Source: an uncultured Arenicella sp.
GTDB taxonomy: Bacteria; Pseudomonadota; Gammaproteobacteria; Arenicellales; Arenicellaceae
NCBI GenBank assembly: GCA_938045295.1
Contig: CALINO010000013.1
Coordinates: 62,001 to 126,000 of the forward strand
Length of the DNA: 64,000 bases
Direction: 5' to 3'
Every line of letters begins with the position of its first letter. Position 1 is the first letter of the stretch. Shown piece after piece: positions 9,158 through 17,640 of the stretch. The position numbers and the translations under genes were made by a program. The notes below the pieces were generated by a model. The model did not search any database and was not told the DNA's origin. It was given only the letters and a program-made list of their open reading frames with translations.

Positions 9158-9493
9158 CTATTTTTTCTTTTTCGATGCGGTTCTAAGCGCCGCATCGAAG
9201 GCCAAATTGGCCCAATAGCGTGCCTGTTCTGGGTCGTCGAAAATAGCTTCCGGAGCCTGATAGTAAGACATTTTGTGAAGCTTGCCATTTTTATTGTATT
9301 GAAACGCAGTCAGCTCATGGCTCTCAAATTCTGTTACTGATTGTGGGTCAACTTTCAAATAAAGTTCGTCGTCGGCAATTAACCCGAACATTAAGCCATC
9401 GTGGTAGATGCCATAACCGCCAAACATTTTTCGGCTGCTGATCGAGCCAAACTCAATAAAAACCTCGTGCAGATGATCTAAAAATTCACTCAT
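9158..9493 (-). CDS. TfoX N-terminal domain protein
   Basis: A 111-aa protein made of a single TfoX N-terminal domain. The signature is ISSRKMFGGYGIYHDGLMFGLIADDELYLK, shared with the competence regulator Sxy/TfoX. The C-terminal TfoX half is absent, as in many stand-alone homologues. Their role is unclear, and a competence function should not be assumed. The C-terminus is lysine-rich (ASKKKK). It lies 11 bp downstream of the LON-domain gene on the same strand and is probably co-transcribed with it. Confidence 0.85.
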   Translation of the reverse strand: MSEFLDHLHEVFIEFGSISSRKMFGGYGIYHDGLMFGLIADDELYLKVDPQSVTEFESHELTAFQYNKNGKLHKMSYYQAPEAIFDDPEQARYWANLAFDAALRTASKKKK

Positions 9494-9504
9494 TGTGTGC
9501 TTAT

Positions 9505-10176
9505 TTAATGGCAGGTTTGCGAGCGGCTAACCGTGCCATTAAGTATCGCTGTAAAGGTGAGTATGCGTCTTTCCAGTGAATTGGCTTCTAATAGCGTCTG
9601 GCGATCACCGGTGTCTATCGGTAATACGTTCATTAGGCTGCTGATCAAGCTGTTGGTGCTTAATTTTTCAAACACATCCCAGTCTGCCGGCATATTATGG
9701 CCTTCTAAGAAAGCTCGCAATGTGTGCATAAACTCGTTGATTACAAGATCCGAAGGCTCGGTAATTCGTTCGTAGTCTTGTCGAAATGCAGACCAGTCTG
9801 GGCGAATCACTCGGTAGCCGCGTACGCTGCTCAGTTCTTCTTTAACCGCAAATCGGCACAGTCCAGACAACACAATTTCTAACCGCCCATCGTCCGTTTC
9901 GCTGTAATCGGTAATGCGCCCAGCGCAACCAATTTCATACAGTGATGGTTTATCGGCGCTTCTAAGGGTGGCGGGCTCTGGTTTGGGTTGAATCATGCCA
10001 ACCAACGCATCATTACTCATGGCGTCGGCAATCATATTCAAATATTTATGTTCAAAAATATTTAGCGGTAAGCGGCCGCCCGGAATGAGCAAGGCGTTAG
10101 GCAATGGGAATATGGGCAGCGTGTGAGGTAGCTGTTCAAAAATTTGCGCAAAAGGGCTGAGTGCTCGAACTTTCAT
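9505..10176 (-). CDS. LON peptidase substrate-binding domain protein
   Basis: A 223-aa cytosolic protein consisting of the LON N-terminal substrate-binding domain without the AAA+ ATPase or protease. IFPLPNALLIPGGRLPLNIFEHKYLNM near the N-terminus is the family hallmark, followed by IGCAGRITDYSETDDGRLEIVLSG in the second half. Bacterial stand-alone members are common, and their exact role is unknown. ATG 10176 is preferred over a GTG at 10197 that would only add MCRIITV. It lies upstream of the TfoX-domain gene on the same strand. Confidence 0.85.
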   Translation of the reverse strand: MKVRALSPFAQIFEQLPHTLPIFPLPNALLIPGGRLPLNIFEHKYLNMIADAMSNDALVGMIQPKPEPATLRSADKPSLYEIGCAGRITDYSETDDGRLEIVLSGLCRFAVKEELSSVRGYRVIRPDWSAFRQDYERITEPSDLVINEFMHTLRAFLEGHNMPADWDVFEKLSTNSLISSLMNVLPIDTGDRQTLLEANSLERRILTFTAILNGTVSRSQTCH

Positions 10177-10254
10177 AACGGTAATTATTCTACACACTCT
10201 ACTGGCAGAGGCTTGTCAACGCAACTTAGCGTTTAAAACGGTAACCTTTTTTTG

Positions 10255-10288
10255 CCCACAAGCTGAGCTATAAAGCTCAGCTTGTGGG
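10255..10288. terminator. Strong hairpin, terminator-like
   Basis: CCCACAAGCTGAGCT (10255-10269), loop ATAA, then its exact complement (10274-10288) form a 15-bp perfect stem. On the plus strand it is followed by GCTTTT. On the minus strand no T-run follows. It sits between two minus-strand genes (the 62-aa ORF and the LON-domain gene), so it may separate their transcripts, although the T-run favours the opposite direction. Confidence 0.5.
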
Positions 10289-10308
10289 GCTTTTAAGTGG
10301 TCAAACAG

Positions 10309-10497
10309 CTAGATGATTGAACTTGCATGAGTCATTGACTCAGGCAGAGCGTCTAACACGCTTCTCACGTTCTCAATGTTTTGCTCATCGTGGTTTGAGC
10401 TGCTGCCTTCCATGCTAATGACTTCCACTTCTACAGTAACGCCATTTGGAAGTGTGCACGTCATGCCTTGAGTATCAGGATTGTTAGTAATTTTCAT
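10309..10497 (-). CDS. Small uncharacterised protein, 62 aa
   Basis: A short ORF supported by a strong Shine-Dalgarno sequence (GGGGGAG, about 8 bases before the ATG) and by the hairpin that follows its stop. The protein is acidic and hydrophilic, with MTCTLPNGVTVEVEVISMEG near the start. It has no signal peptide and no membrane segment. No family is recognised. A TTGACA on the minus strand about 55 bp upstream could belong to its promoter, but no good -10 stands at normal distance. Confidence 0.6.
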   Translation of the reverse strand: MKITNNPDTQGMTCTLPNGVTVEVEVISMEGSSSNHDEQNIENVRSVLDALPESMTHASSII

Positions 10498-10762
10498 AAA
10501 AAAGCTCCCCCAAGCTCAGTTAATCAAACTTTATCTTAATTTAATGTTGTCAAAAAATCAGAGCCACAACGTAATTGAATAGTTGAAAATGACCCTAGCC
10601 ACTTAATAGTATGGCAAAGCACGGTGGCGCACATCCCCCAAAAGGGTGATTTTATTGGTCTAATCGCTACGGCAAGAGCATGAGAAAGGCCATTAGTGGT
10701 TTACTATTTGCTTAATTTTTGCTGCAATTAAGCCCGTTTTTGGCCACCCTAAATTATTCATA

Positions 10763-11377
10763 GTGAAGGCAAGTATTCCTTTCTCCGAAGCGTGTGAGCG
10801 CAATAAGTCGGCTATATTTTCAGTTATCGAGGCGCATTTAGATCAAGCGCAAACAGTATTGGAAATTGGCAGCGGCACAGCTCAGCATGCGGTTTATTTC
10901 TCTCAACAAAAGCCGCACGTGGTGTGGCAAACCAGCGATCGGGCAGAATACCTGGCGGGCATTCATGCACAGTTAGCGTTTGCGTCAGTGGCCAATGTCA
11001 AAGCTCCGGTGTTATTGGACGTAAATCAGGCCGAGTGGTTTCAAACTCCGCGAGAGTTTGATTTGGTGTACACCGCAAACACCTTTCATATTATGAGCGA
11101 GGGTGACATCCGGGCATTCTTTGCCGGTTTAGTGAACGTGCTTGCGCGCAGTGGCGGCACGTTGATTGTGTACGGGCCATTTAAATATCAGAAAAAGTTC
11201 ACCAGTGACAGCAATGCCGTGTTTGATCAGAGTTTGCGCGCGCGCGGTGTTGGTAGTGCCATTCGAGACATTGAATGGATTCAACAGTTAGCCTTAGAGC
11301 AAAACCTGGCACTGCATGAAGACCACAGTATGCCGGCCAATAACCAATGTTTGGTTTTCAAGCCCGTGACCATATAA
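10763..11377 (+). CDS. DUF938 family SAM-dependent methyltransferase-like protein
   Basis: A 204-aa cytosolic protein with a class I methyltransferase fold. Motif I is VLEIGSGTAQHAVYF, followed by the acidic strand end (WQTSDR) and a motif IV-like LVYTANTFHIMS. The N-terminal FSEACERNKSAI and the internal YGPFKY are typical of the DUF938 family, whose substrate is not known. Translation starts at GTG 10763, since no ATG is available. An A/T-rich hairpin at 10710-10733 (GCTTAATT with its complement) followed by CCGTTTTT lies just upstream. Confidence 0.8.
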   Translation: MKASIPFSEACERNKSAIFSVIEAHLDQAQTVLEIGSGTAQHAVYFSQQKPHVVWQTSDRAEYLAGIHAQLAFASVANVKAPVLLDVNQAEWFQTPREFDLVYTANTFHIMSEGDIRAFFAGLVNVLARSGGTLIVYGPFKYQKKFTSDSNAVFDQSLRARGVGSAIRDIEWIQQLALEQNLALHEDHSMPANNQCLVFKPVTI

Positions 11378-11391
11378 GTCAGGTTAGCATT

Positions 11392-11763
11392 GTGAATCAA
11401 ATTGAACATGTATTAACCGATCGAGGTTCTAAATACGCCGTCAGTGGTGCTCAAGCGCAGAGCAAGGCGCAAGCGCTTTCACGGGTGAAAACACTGTGCA
11501 AGAAAAAGAAGTTTGCCAAAGCCACGCATAATACTTGGGCGCTGATTCAACGTGATGGTACTCAAATTAAACAAGACGACGGTGAGAGTGGCGCCGGTGC
11601 GATTATTTTGCGCATACTGCAAGACAAGCAATGCTTTGATCATGTGGTGATTGTGACTCGCTGGTACGGAGGAGTGCACTTAGGAGGTGACCGGTTTCGC
11701 CATGTTAAAACCTGCACCAACGACTACATTGAGCAATTTTTAATGGGCGAAAATGTTATCTAA
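11392..11763 (+). CDS. UPF0029/IMPACT (YigZ-like) domain protein
   Basis: A 123-aa protein built from one Impact/UPF0029 N-terminal-type domain. The motif TRWYGGVHLGGDRFRH near the C-terminus and the DDGESGAGAIILRIL core are diagnostic. It is much shorter than E. coli YigZ (about 200 aa) and lacks the second domain. The family function is unknown in bacteria, while eukaryotic IMPACT regulates GCN2. GTG 11392 is chosen because a start at 11347 would lie inside the preceding gene. It follows the DUF938 gene by 14 bp and is likely in the same operon. Confidence 0.75.
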   Translation: MNQIEHVLTDRGSKYAVSGAQAQSKAQALSRVKTLCKKKKFAKATHNTWALIQRDGTQIKQDDGESGAGAIILRILQDKQCFDHVVIVTRWYGGVHLGGDRFRHVKTCTNDYIEQFLMGENVI

Positions 11764-11832
11764 TAAGCGTTGCTTATTAATCAATCGCAGTATGTAATAA
11801 CCGTTCATGGTGATTTAACGCGTAATACATAT

Positions 11833-12702
11833 ATGCTAGGTGAAGTCGTAAATTCTGATGCGCCATTTGTGAGTATCAATGGCGTAAGTAAAAACTTTGG
11901 CAGTACTAAGGCGCTGGACAATGTAAGCCTGAGTATTGGTGCCGGTGAAATAGTGGGGTTGATTGGTTCCAATGGCGCTGGAAAATCCACATTGCTAAAA
12001 GCCATGATGGGCTTATTAAAGTTTTCTGGTGACTTAACCGTATTTGGCCAAAACCCCATGGCCGGGCGTGCCGAGCTGTTAAAAAAAATGAGTTATATCG
12101 CCGACGTGGCATCTCTGCCAAGTTGGATGAAGGTCAGTGAATTGCTCAGTTTTATGGCTGATGTGCACCCTCAGTTTGATATTCAGCGCGCCAAAGCCTT
12201 ACTTAAAGACACGCCTATTCAGCAGGGCGCTCGTATACATGCGTTGTCTAAAGGCATGAAAACACGCTTGCACCTTACGGTAATACTCGCCATTAACACC
12301 GATTTCTTAGTGCTTGATGAGCCTACTTTAGGGCTCGATGTGTTGGTGCGCCGAGAGTTTCAAGACCGTTTGGTTGAAGATTACTTTAACCAGCAACGCA
12401 GCATTTTAATTACCACGCATCAGATTGATGAAATTGAAAGTATTTTGACCCGAGTGATTTTTATTAAAGATGGCCGTATTACATTAGACGTCAGTAAATC
12501 AGAGTTAAAAAACAGTTTTAGTAAGTTGCGAGTCACGGGCAATGTGGTGTTTTCAGACCCAGACTTAAAGCCTATTTATCAACGCCAGTTGGTTGACCAC
12601 ACCGAACTTATTTTTAAGGGCGCAGACCCCAAAGTATTGTCGGCTTACGGTGAAGTGGCCGTGCCGTCGCTGGAAGATTTATTTGTTGCCACCAACTCTT
12701 AA
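11833..12702 (+). CDS. ABC transporter ATP-binding protein (ABC-2 type exporter)
   Basis: A 289-aa nucleotide-binding subunit of an exporter. The Walker A (GSNGAGKSTLL), a degenerate signature (ALSKGMKTRLHL instead of LSGGQ), Walker B with the catalytic Glu (LVLDEPTLGLD) and the switch His (ITTHQIDE) are all seen. The altered signature resembles the YtrB/CcmA-like group often paired with small permeases. The frame is open back to 11770, but ATG 11833 begins the family-like part. The permease gene follows after 24 bp. Substrate unknown. Confidence 0.88.
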   Translation: MLGEVVNSDAPFVSINGVSKNFGSTKALDNVSLSIGAGEIVGLIGSNGAGKSTLLKAMMGLLKFSGDLTVFGQNPMAGRAELLKKMSYIADVASLPSWMKVSELLSFMADVHPQFDIQRAKALLKDTPIQQGARIHALSKGMKTRLHLTVILAINTDFLVLDEPTLGLDVLVRREFQDRLVEDYFNQQRSILITTHQIDEIESILTRVIFIKDGRITLDVSKSELKNSFSKLRVTGNVVFSDPDLKPIYQRQLVDHTELIFKGADPKVLSAYGEVAVPSLEDLFVATNS

Positions 12703-12726
12703 CGGTGGCCATTAAACGGTAATAAC

Positions 12727-13485
12727 ATGAACGTATTTATAGCCTTACTCAAACGTGAAGTACTAGAGCACAAAAATTTATGGCGCGTGCCTGCCGTGTT
12801 ATTGGCGATGGCGCTGTTGGTGAAATTAAGCTTTGCTTTTGGCAATTTGTCGCTCGATTTTGATGTGCCTAAAGGCTTTGATATTGAGTCCACAGTCGAT
12901 TCGTTTGTTAACAGCGCGCTTGGTAAAGCCTTAAGCGTGATGAACTACCTGATCATGTTAGTGATGTTTGTGGTGGGTATCTTTTATGCCTTGGCCAGCC
13001 TGTTTAACGAGCGCCAAGATCAAAGTGTGTTGTTTTGGCGTTCTCTGCCCATTTCTGATGCTCAGACTGTGGGCGCTAAGTTAACCATTGCCTTGGTGCT
13101 TATTCCGCTCATTATTTTAGTCTTGCAAAGTTTGGTGGCCTTGCTGTTTTTAGGTGGCCAGAGCGGCAATTATCTCGCACCGTATTTTGCCAGCACGCTT
13201 GGTCGAATGGGGCAGGTGTTACTGTGGTCTATGCTGCCAACCATTGCATGGTGTTTACTGTGTTCACAGGTGGCTAACAAAAGCCCAGTGTTAATGGCGT
13301 TGGTACTTCCTTTGTTGGCCATTTTGGTCGACAAACTATTTTTAAGTGGCGCATTGAGTGATGCGTTTGTGATTAACCGCTTAACTGGCGTGGATCACTA
13401 TTCGCTGGGCATATTAATTGCCGGAGTGGTGTTTGCCGGCGTGTGCCTGCTGGTCACCGTTGCCAAGCGGGGGGAGCGGTTTTAG
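12727..13485 (+). CDS. ABC-2 type permease
   Basis: A 252-aa membrane protein with about six hydrophobic segments. The first follows a short basic N-terminus (ALLKREVLEHKNLWRVPAV), and residues about 70-95 contain LIMLVMFVVGIFYALASLFNERQDQSVLFWRSLP, a layout typical of ABC-2 permeases. It presumably forms the exporter with the ATPase just upstream. No substrate can be inferred. It converges with the DUF374 acyltransferase gene over a 28-bp gap. Confidence 0.82.
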   Translation: MNVFIALLKREVLEHKNLWRVPAVLLAMALLVKLSFAFGNLSLDFDVPKGFDIESTVDSFVNSALGKALSVMNYLIMLVMFVVGIFYALASLFNERQDQSVLFWRSLPISDAQTVGAKLTIALVLIPLIILVLQSLVALLFLGGQSGNYLAPYFASTLGRMGQVLLWSMLPTIAWCLLCSQVANKSPVLMALVLPLLAILVDKLFLSGALSDAFVINRLTGVDHYSLGILIAGVVFAGVCLLVTVAKRGERF

Positions 13486-13513
13486 CTAGCCGTATTTTTA
13501 TGATTCGCGCGGC

Positions 13514-14170
13514 CTACTGATGATTAACGTGCGCCTCTGCCTGTTGGTTGGCGGCGTCCAGCGCGGCTTTAATTTGGGCGGTGCCTTCGTCCACGCTTAA
13601 TGAGCGCTCAAGAAAAATAGGCTCACCGTAGACAATGGTTAAGCGGCCAAATAGAAACGGAAGGAAGGAGTTGTCCCAGCTTTTAAAGCGCTTTACCTTA
13701 CTGGCCGAATAGGCCAGTGGAATGATGGGGGTGCCGGTCGATTGTGCCAATTGTACCGCGCCGGGTTTTACTTCAAACGCAGGGCCACGTGGCCCGTCAA
13801 CGGCAATCGCCAACTCGGCGCCACTTTTGAGTAAACGCAGCATGCGTTTTAATGCGCTGGCGCCTTTGCGAGAGCTTGAGCCACGAATGGTTGATTTACC
13901 AAACCGCTTAGCCAGCCAGTCCATGTAATCGCCGTCTCGACTGTCGGACACCAATGCATGAATGTTTCTTTTTTGTCTAAGCTGGGGCAAAATAAATTGC
14001 TGGTTATGCCAAAAAACAAAGGTGTGCCCGGTGGAGTTTGCGCATAACTGATCAGCGTGGCTCTCGCCAATAATGCTGACTTTTGAAAACCACATTATCA
14101 TGCGCAAATAAAGCCAAAAAAGCGGCGCAACCACGGTGTAAATTAATATTGAAATGAGCTTCTTTTTCAC
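13514..14170 (-). CDS. DUF374 lysophospholipid acyltransferase family protein
   Basis: A 218-aa inner-membrane-associated acyltransferase. An N-terminal helix (about residues 8-27) is followed by FVFWHNQQFILPQ, with the catalytic-type His, and by AIAVDGPRGPAFEVKPGAV, both characteristic of DUF374. The usual HX4D box is modified in this family. Members are thought to act on lipid or lipid A precursors, but the acceptor is not settled. It is divergent from the LpxL-like gene across about 150 bp, so two lipid acyltransferases may share a control region. Confidence 0.85.
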   Translation of the reverse strand: MKKKLISILIYTVVAPLFWLYLRMIMWFSKVSIIGESHADQLCANSTGHTFVFWHNQQFILPQLRQKRNIHALVSDSRDGDYMDWLAKRFGKSTIRGSSSRKGASALKRMLRLLKSGAELAIAVDGPRGPAFEVKPGAVQLAQSTGTPIIPLAYSASKVKRFKSWDNSFLPFLFGRLTIVYGEPIFLERSLSVDEGTAQIKAALDAANQQAEAHVNHQ

Positions 14171-14320
14171 AACTTTTTTGCGGCTACTCGTGAATTAAAA
14201 ATCGACAGTAAAATGGGCAGAGCGGGTAGCTCTAAAGGTGCCTATCATACGCGTTCATGTGGTCTAATTGAACCGTTCTGGGCGCCTTGTGGTATTCTCT
14301 TGCGTCGCGCAGCCTTAATT

Positions 14321-15268
14321 ATGTCGGCAAGTAATAAATCCGTGACAGAACAAACAACCCCGTTTCCATTTAAAAAATTCCTATCGCCCAAGTATTGGCC
14401 TACTTGGTTGGCGCTTGGCCTTGTGCGCCTAATCACACTGCTGCCATTAAAAATATTGGCTTTGTTAGGGCATGGTTTGGGCATGTTAGCTTATTATTTA
14501 GGCGCCTCACGGCGGCGCATTGCGCTCAAAAATATTCAAGCCTGTTTTCCTGAATGGTCATTGGCCGAGTGTGAGCGTATTAATAAACGCCATTTTAGCT
14601 TGGTGGGGCAATCGGTGTTTACCGTGCCTGCCAATATGTGGGTGTCAAAATCAAGGTTTGAAAAACGCGTTACCATTACCGAACGCAGCCACTACGATCG
14701 CGCGTTGCAAGAAGGCCAAAATATTATTTTGTTATTGCCTCATTTTATTGGTTTTGATACCGCTGGGTTTATTGTGTCGATGGAGCGTGATGCCACATCG
14801 ATGTATCAATACGCTAAAAATGCGCTGATGGATGAAGTAGTAAAACGCGGCCGTATGCGTTATGGCGGAGTGTTAATTGAACGTAAAGCACCTTTGCGCT
14901 CAATTATTAAAGCCATACGCAAAGGTACGCCGTTTGTCTATTTGCCCGATCAAGACGCCGGGCGTAAGGGGTTGTTTGTGCCGTTTTTTCATACGCCAGC
15001 CTCTACCATTCCGGCATTGGGCAAGTTTGCCAAACTGGGCAATGCGGTAGTGATACCGGTGATGTCTAAAGTCAAACCTTATGGCGGCGGTTACGAAGTG
15101 AGTTTTGGTGAACCCATGGCTGATTTTCCTAGCGGCGATGATGTGGCCGATACCACGGCTATGAATAAAGCCATTGAAGCCATGGTGCGCGCCGCACCAG
15201 AGCAGTATTTTTGGGTGCACAAACGATTCAAAACTCGCCCACCTGAAGAGACAGAAAAATTCTATTAA
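14321..15268 (+). CDS. LpxL/HtrB-family lipid A acyltransferase
   Basis: A 315-aa inner-membrane enzyme of the lysophospholipid/lipid A acyltransferase family, which adds a secondary fatty acyl chain to Kdo2-lipid IVA. One N-terminal membrane helix (about residues 25-60) precedes the catalytic HFIGFD (HX4D) box. FVYLPDQDAGRKGLFVPFF and EQYFWVHKRFKTRP are hallmark motifs. The ATG at 14321 is chosen, because a frame reaching back to 14213 adds unrelated sequence. Whether it is LpxL, LpxM or LpxP cannot be decided here. Confidence 0.9.
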   Translation: MSASNKSVTEQTTPFPFKKFLSPKYWPTWLALGLVRLITLLPLKILALLGHGLGMLAYYLGASRRRIALKNIQACFPEWSLAECERINKRHFSLVGQSVFTVPANMWVSKSRFEKRVTITERSHYDRALQEGQNIILLLPHFIGFDTAGFIVSMERDATSMYQYAKNALMDEVVKRGRMRYGGVLIERKAPLRSIIKAIRKGTPFVYLPDQDAGRKGLFVPFFHTPASTIPALGKFAKLGNAVVIPVMSKVKPYGGGYEVSFGEPMADFPSGDDVADTTAMNKAIEAMVRAAPEQYFWVHKRFKTRPPEETEKFY

Positions 15269-15280
15269 CTCGGCTCGCTA

Positions 15281-16264
15281 TCATGGCTGCTCGCTTGCCA
15301 ATTTAATGATTTCGTTGATGATTGCGGGTTTGTTCACACGGTCAATAAAGTGACCCATGCCGTCAAGCAGCACTAAGCGGCTATTGTTAACCAATTCAGC
15401 GGTGTGAGTACCGTGTTCAACCGGAATTAGTTGGTCGTCTTTGCCGTGAATTACCAAGGTGGGTTGGGTGATGTTTTTTAATAATGCGACCCGATCACCC
15501 GCATCTCCTATTGCCCACATCTGGCGGGCAAACCCATCGGGGTAATGAGATCGGTCATAACTTCGGGCTTGCAATGTAAGCCATTCGGCCTCGCTCAATT
15601 CGGCAACGGTGCCGTCTAATTTCTGACCAAATTTGGCGGACGCTGCAATCACGTCTTCTCTCGATGTGCCGGCCCGTGCATCAGTGTCAATGCCTAACGT
15701 GCCTTGCGGTAAATGTTCAGCCCCAGACGTGGACATGATCGAGGTTAAACTTTTGATTTTTTCAGGATATTTACCAGCCATGATTTGCGCAATCATGCCA
15801 CCCATAGACATACCCACTGCATGCGCGCTTTCTACTTCTAAGTAATTGAGCAAGCCGATGGCGTCGGCGGCCATATCATCAAGCGAGTAGGGGGCATTGA
15901 GTGATAAGCCGAGTTTGTATTTAATGCCGGTAATAACGTTGGGCGTGTCGGCGTCGTACAATTTGCTTGACCAGCCTGCATCGCGGTTGTCAAAGCGCAC
16001 CACATGAAAGCCAGCATCCACTAATTTCCACACCAAATCGTCATCCCAGTGAATCAGTTGGCCACCTAAGCCCATAACCAAAATGATGGTTTCATCTTCA
16101 GGGTTACCAAACTCTTGGTAGGCGATGCTAATGTCGTTCACATGCGCATAGTAGGTTGGGTACTCTACTTGTTCGCTTCGTTCAGCCATGCTGGTATGAG
16201 ACAAAAAGAGCGAGAGCAATAGCATCAACGCAGCGATAAAATGGGGCTTGGTGTTTGTTGTCAT
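15281..16264 (-). CDS. Secreted alpha/beta hydrolase
   Basis: A 327-aa alpha/beta-hydrolase-fold enzyme with a signal peptide (hydrophobic core ALMLLLSLFLSHTSMA, cleavage probably after SMA near residue 27), so probably periplasmic or exported. The nucleophile elbow GMSMGG, a conserved oxyanion loop (LVMGLGGQLIHWDD), the acid in HGKDDQLIP and the His in GMGHFIDR are all present. Similar enzymes are esterases or lipases; the substrate is unknown. It converges with the LpxL-like gene (12 bp apart). Confidence 0.85.
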   Translation of the reverse strand: MTTNTKPHFIAALMLLLSLFLSHTSMAERSEQVEYPTYYAHVNDISIAYQEFGNPEDETIILVMGLGGQLIHWDDDLVWKLVDAGFHVVRFDNRDAGWSSKLYDADTPNVITGIKYKLGLSLNAPYSLDDMAADAIGLLNYLEVESAHAVGMSMGGMIAQIMAGKYPEKIKSLTSIMSTSGAEHLPQGTLGIDTDARAGTSREDVIAASAKFGQKLDGTVAELSEAEWLTLQARSYDRSHYPDGFARQMWAIGDAGDRVALLKNITQPTLVIHGKDDQLIPVEHGTHTAELVNNSRLVLLDGMGHFIDRVNKPAIINEIIKLASEQP

Positions 16265-16443
16265 AAACGTGTCTGCAAGGATATCGGTTATGAAAGTATA
16301 CGGCTTTTTCTGAGTGCTCTAAAATATTCTCAATATTAAGCCAGCCTACTAGTGAAAATGTGAACTAAGAGGGTTGCTTGCGCGCCTTTTTAGGCTGGGG
16401 TAGAAAGTGCTATGCTTTGTGCATTAAAAATATTGAGAATGCC

Positions 16444-17622
16444 ATGAAAAAGCACACCCAATTGGTTAATGCTGGCCGCCGTAAAGAGTTTACTGGTAAG
16501 GCCGTTAACCCCAGTATTGTCAGAGCCTCCACCATTGTTTTTGACTCGGTGCAAGAGATGGTTGACGCTGGTAAACGCAACCACGATGATGTGGAGTATT
16601 ACGGTCGGCGTGGCACGCGCACCACCTTTGCACTCACTCAAGCCATGAGCGAGCTTGAAAACGCCGCCGGCTGTTATGTGTATTCATGTGGCACGGCCGC
16701 CATTACCTCAAGCTTATTATCGTTTCTTGCCAGCGGTGATCATTTGCTAATGGTTGATTCGGTCTATGAGCCTACGCGAGACTTTGTTAATGGCACCTTG
16801 GCACGCATGGGCATTGAGGCCGATTATTACGACCCCTTAATTGGCGAAGGCATTGAGGCACTCATTAAGCCTAATACTAAGGTGATATTCTTAGAATCAC
16901 CCGGCAGCTTGAGTATGGAAGTACAGGATGTGCCTGGCATTGCAAAAGTGGCGCAAGCGCACGATATTGTCACCATGATCGATAATACCTATGCCACGCC
17001 GTATAACTTTACGCCCTTAGATGTAGGCATTGATATTTCGATTCACTCAGCAACCAAATATTTGTGTGGCCATTCAGATGTCATGCTGGGTGTGGCCAGT
17101 GCCAATGAACGCACATGGAAACGCCTACAACAAAACAGTTATCAGCTAGGGCAGTGTGCATCAGTAGATGATTGTTATACGGTGCTAAGGGGCTTGCGAA
17201 CCTTGGCTGTACGTATGGCGCAGCATGACCTTAGTGCTAAGAAAGTAGCCGCTTGGTTGAGCCAACACCCTATGGTGGATCACGTTCGCCACCCAGCTTT
17301 GGCTGAGTGTCCTGGCCACGAGTACTTTGTACGAGACTTTTCCGGTGGCAACGGTTTGTTTTCATTTGTGTTAAAACAGCACGACCAAGTGGCACTGAAT
17401 GCCATGCTCGACAGTTTTAGCCATTTTAAAATGGGCTTTTCTTGGGGAGGGTATGAAAGTTTGGTACTCGGTGCGGCGAACATGGCCAGCCGCCGTTCGG
17501 CCACTCAATGGCAGGTTCAAGGTGACTTAGTTCGAGTTCATATCGGCCTTGAAGACACACAGGATTTGATCGATGACCTGGCTCATGGTCTGGATGTGTT
17601 TAAACAACACTTAGCCGGTTAA
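16444..17622 (+). CDS. metC: Cystathionine beta-lyase
   Basis: A 392-aa PLP enzyme of the Cys/Met metabolism family. It splits cystathionine to homocysteine, pyruvate and ammonia in methionine synthesis. The phosphate-binding YYGRRGTRT, SCGTAAI, the Asp/Tyr region MIDNTYATPYNF and the PLP-Lys motif SIHSATKYLCGHSD are visible. VLRGLRTLAVRM and the C-terminal ESLVLGA follow the MetC type. ATG 16444 is used because an upstream in-frame extension to 16378 is unlike the family. The nhaC-like gene follows by 18 bp. An inverted pair of ATTCTCAATATT sequences flanks the promoter region. Confidence 0.92.
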   Translation: MKKHTQLVNAGRRKEFTGKAVNPSIVRASTIVFDSVQEMVDAGKRNHDDVEYYGRRGTRTTFALTQAMSELENAAGCYVYSCGTAAITSSLLSFLASGDHLLMVDSVYEPTRDFVNGTLARMGIEADYYDPLIGEGIEALIKPNTKVIFLESPGSLSMEVQDVPGIAKVAQAHDIVTMIDNTYATPYNFTPLDVGIDISIHSATKYLCGHSDVMLGVASANERTWKRLQQNSYQLGQCASVDDCYTVLRGLRTLAVRMAQHDLSAKKVAAWLSQHPMVDHVRHPALAECPGHEYFVRDFSGGNGLFSFVLKQHDQVALNAMLDSFSHFKMGFSWGGYESLVLGAANMASRRSATQWQVQGDLVRVHIGLEDTQDLIDDLAHGLDVFKQHLAG

Positions 17623-17640
17623 CCGCACACGGATATTGGT

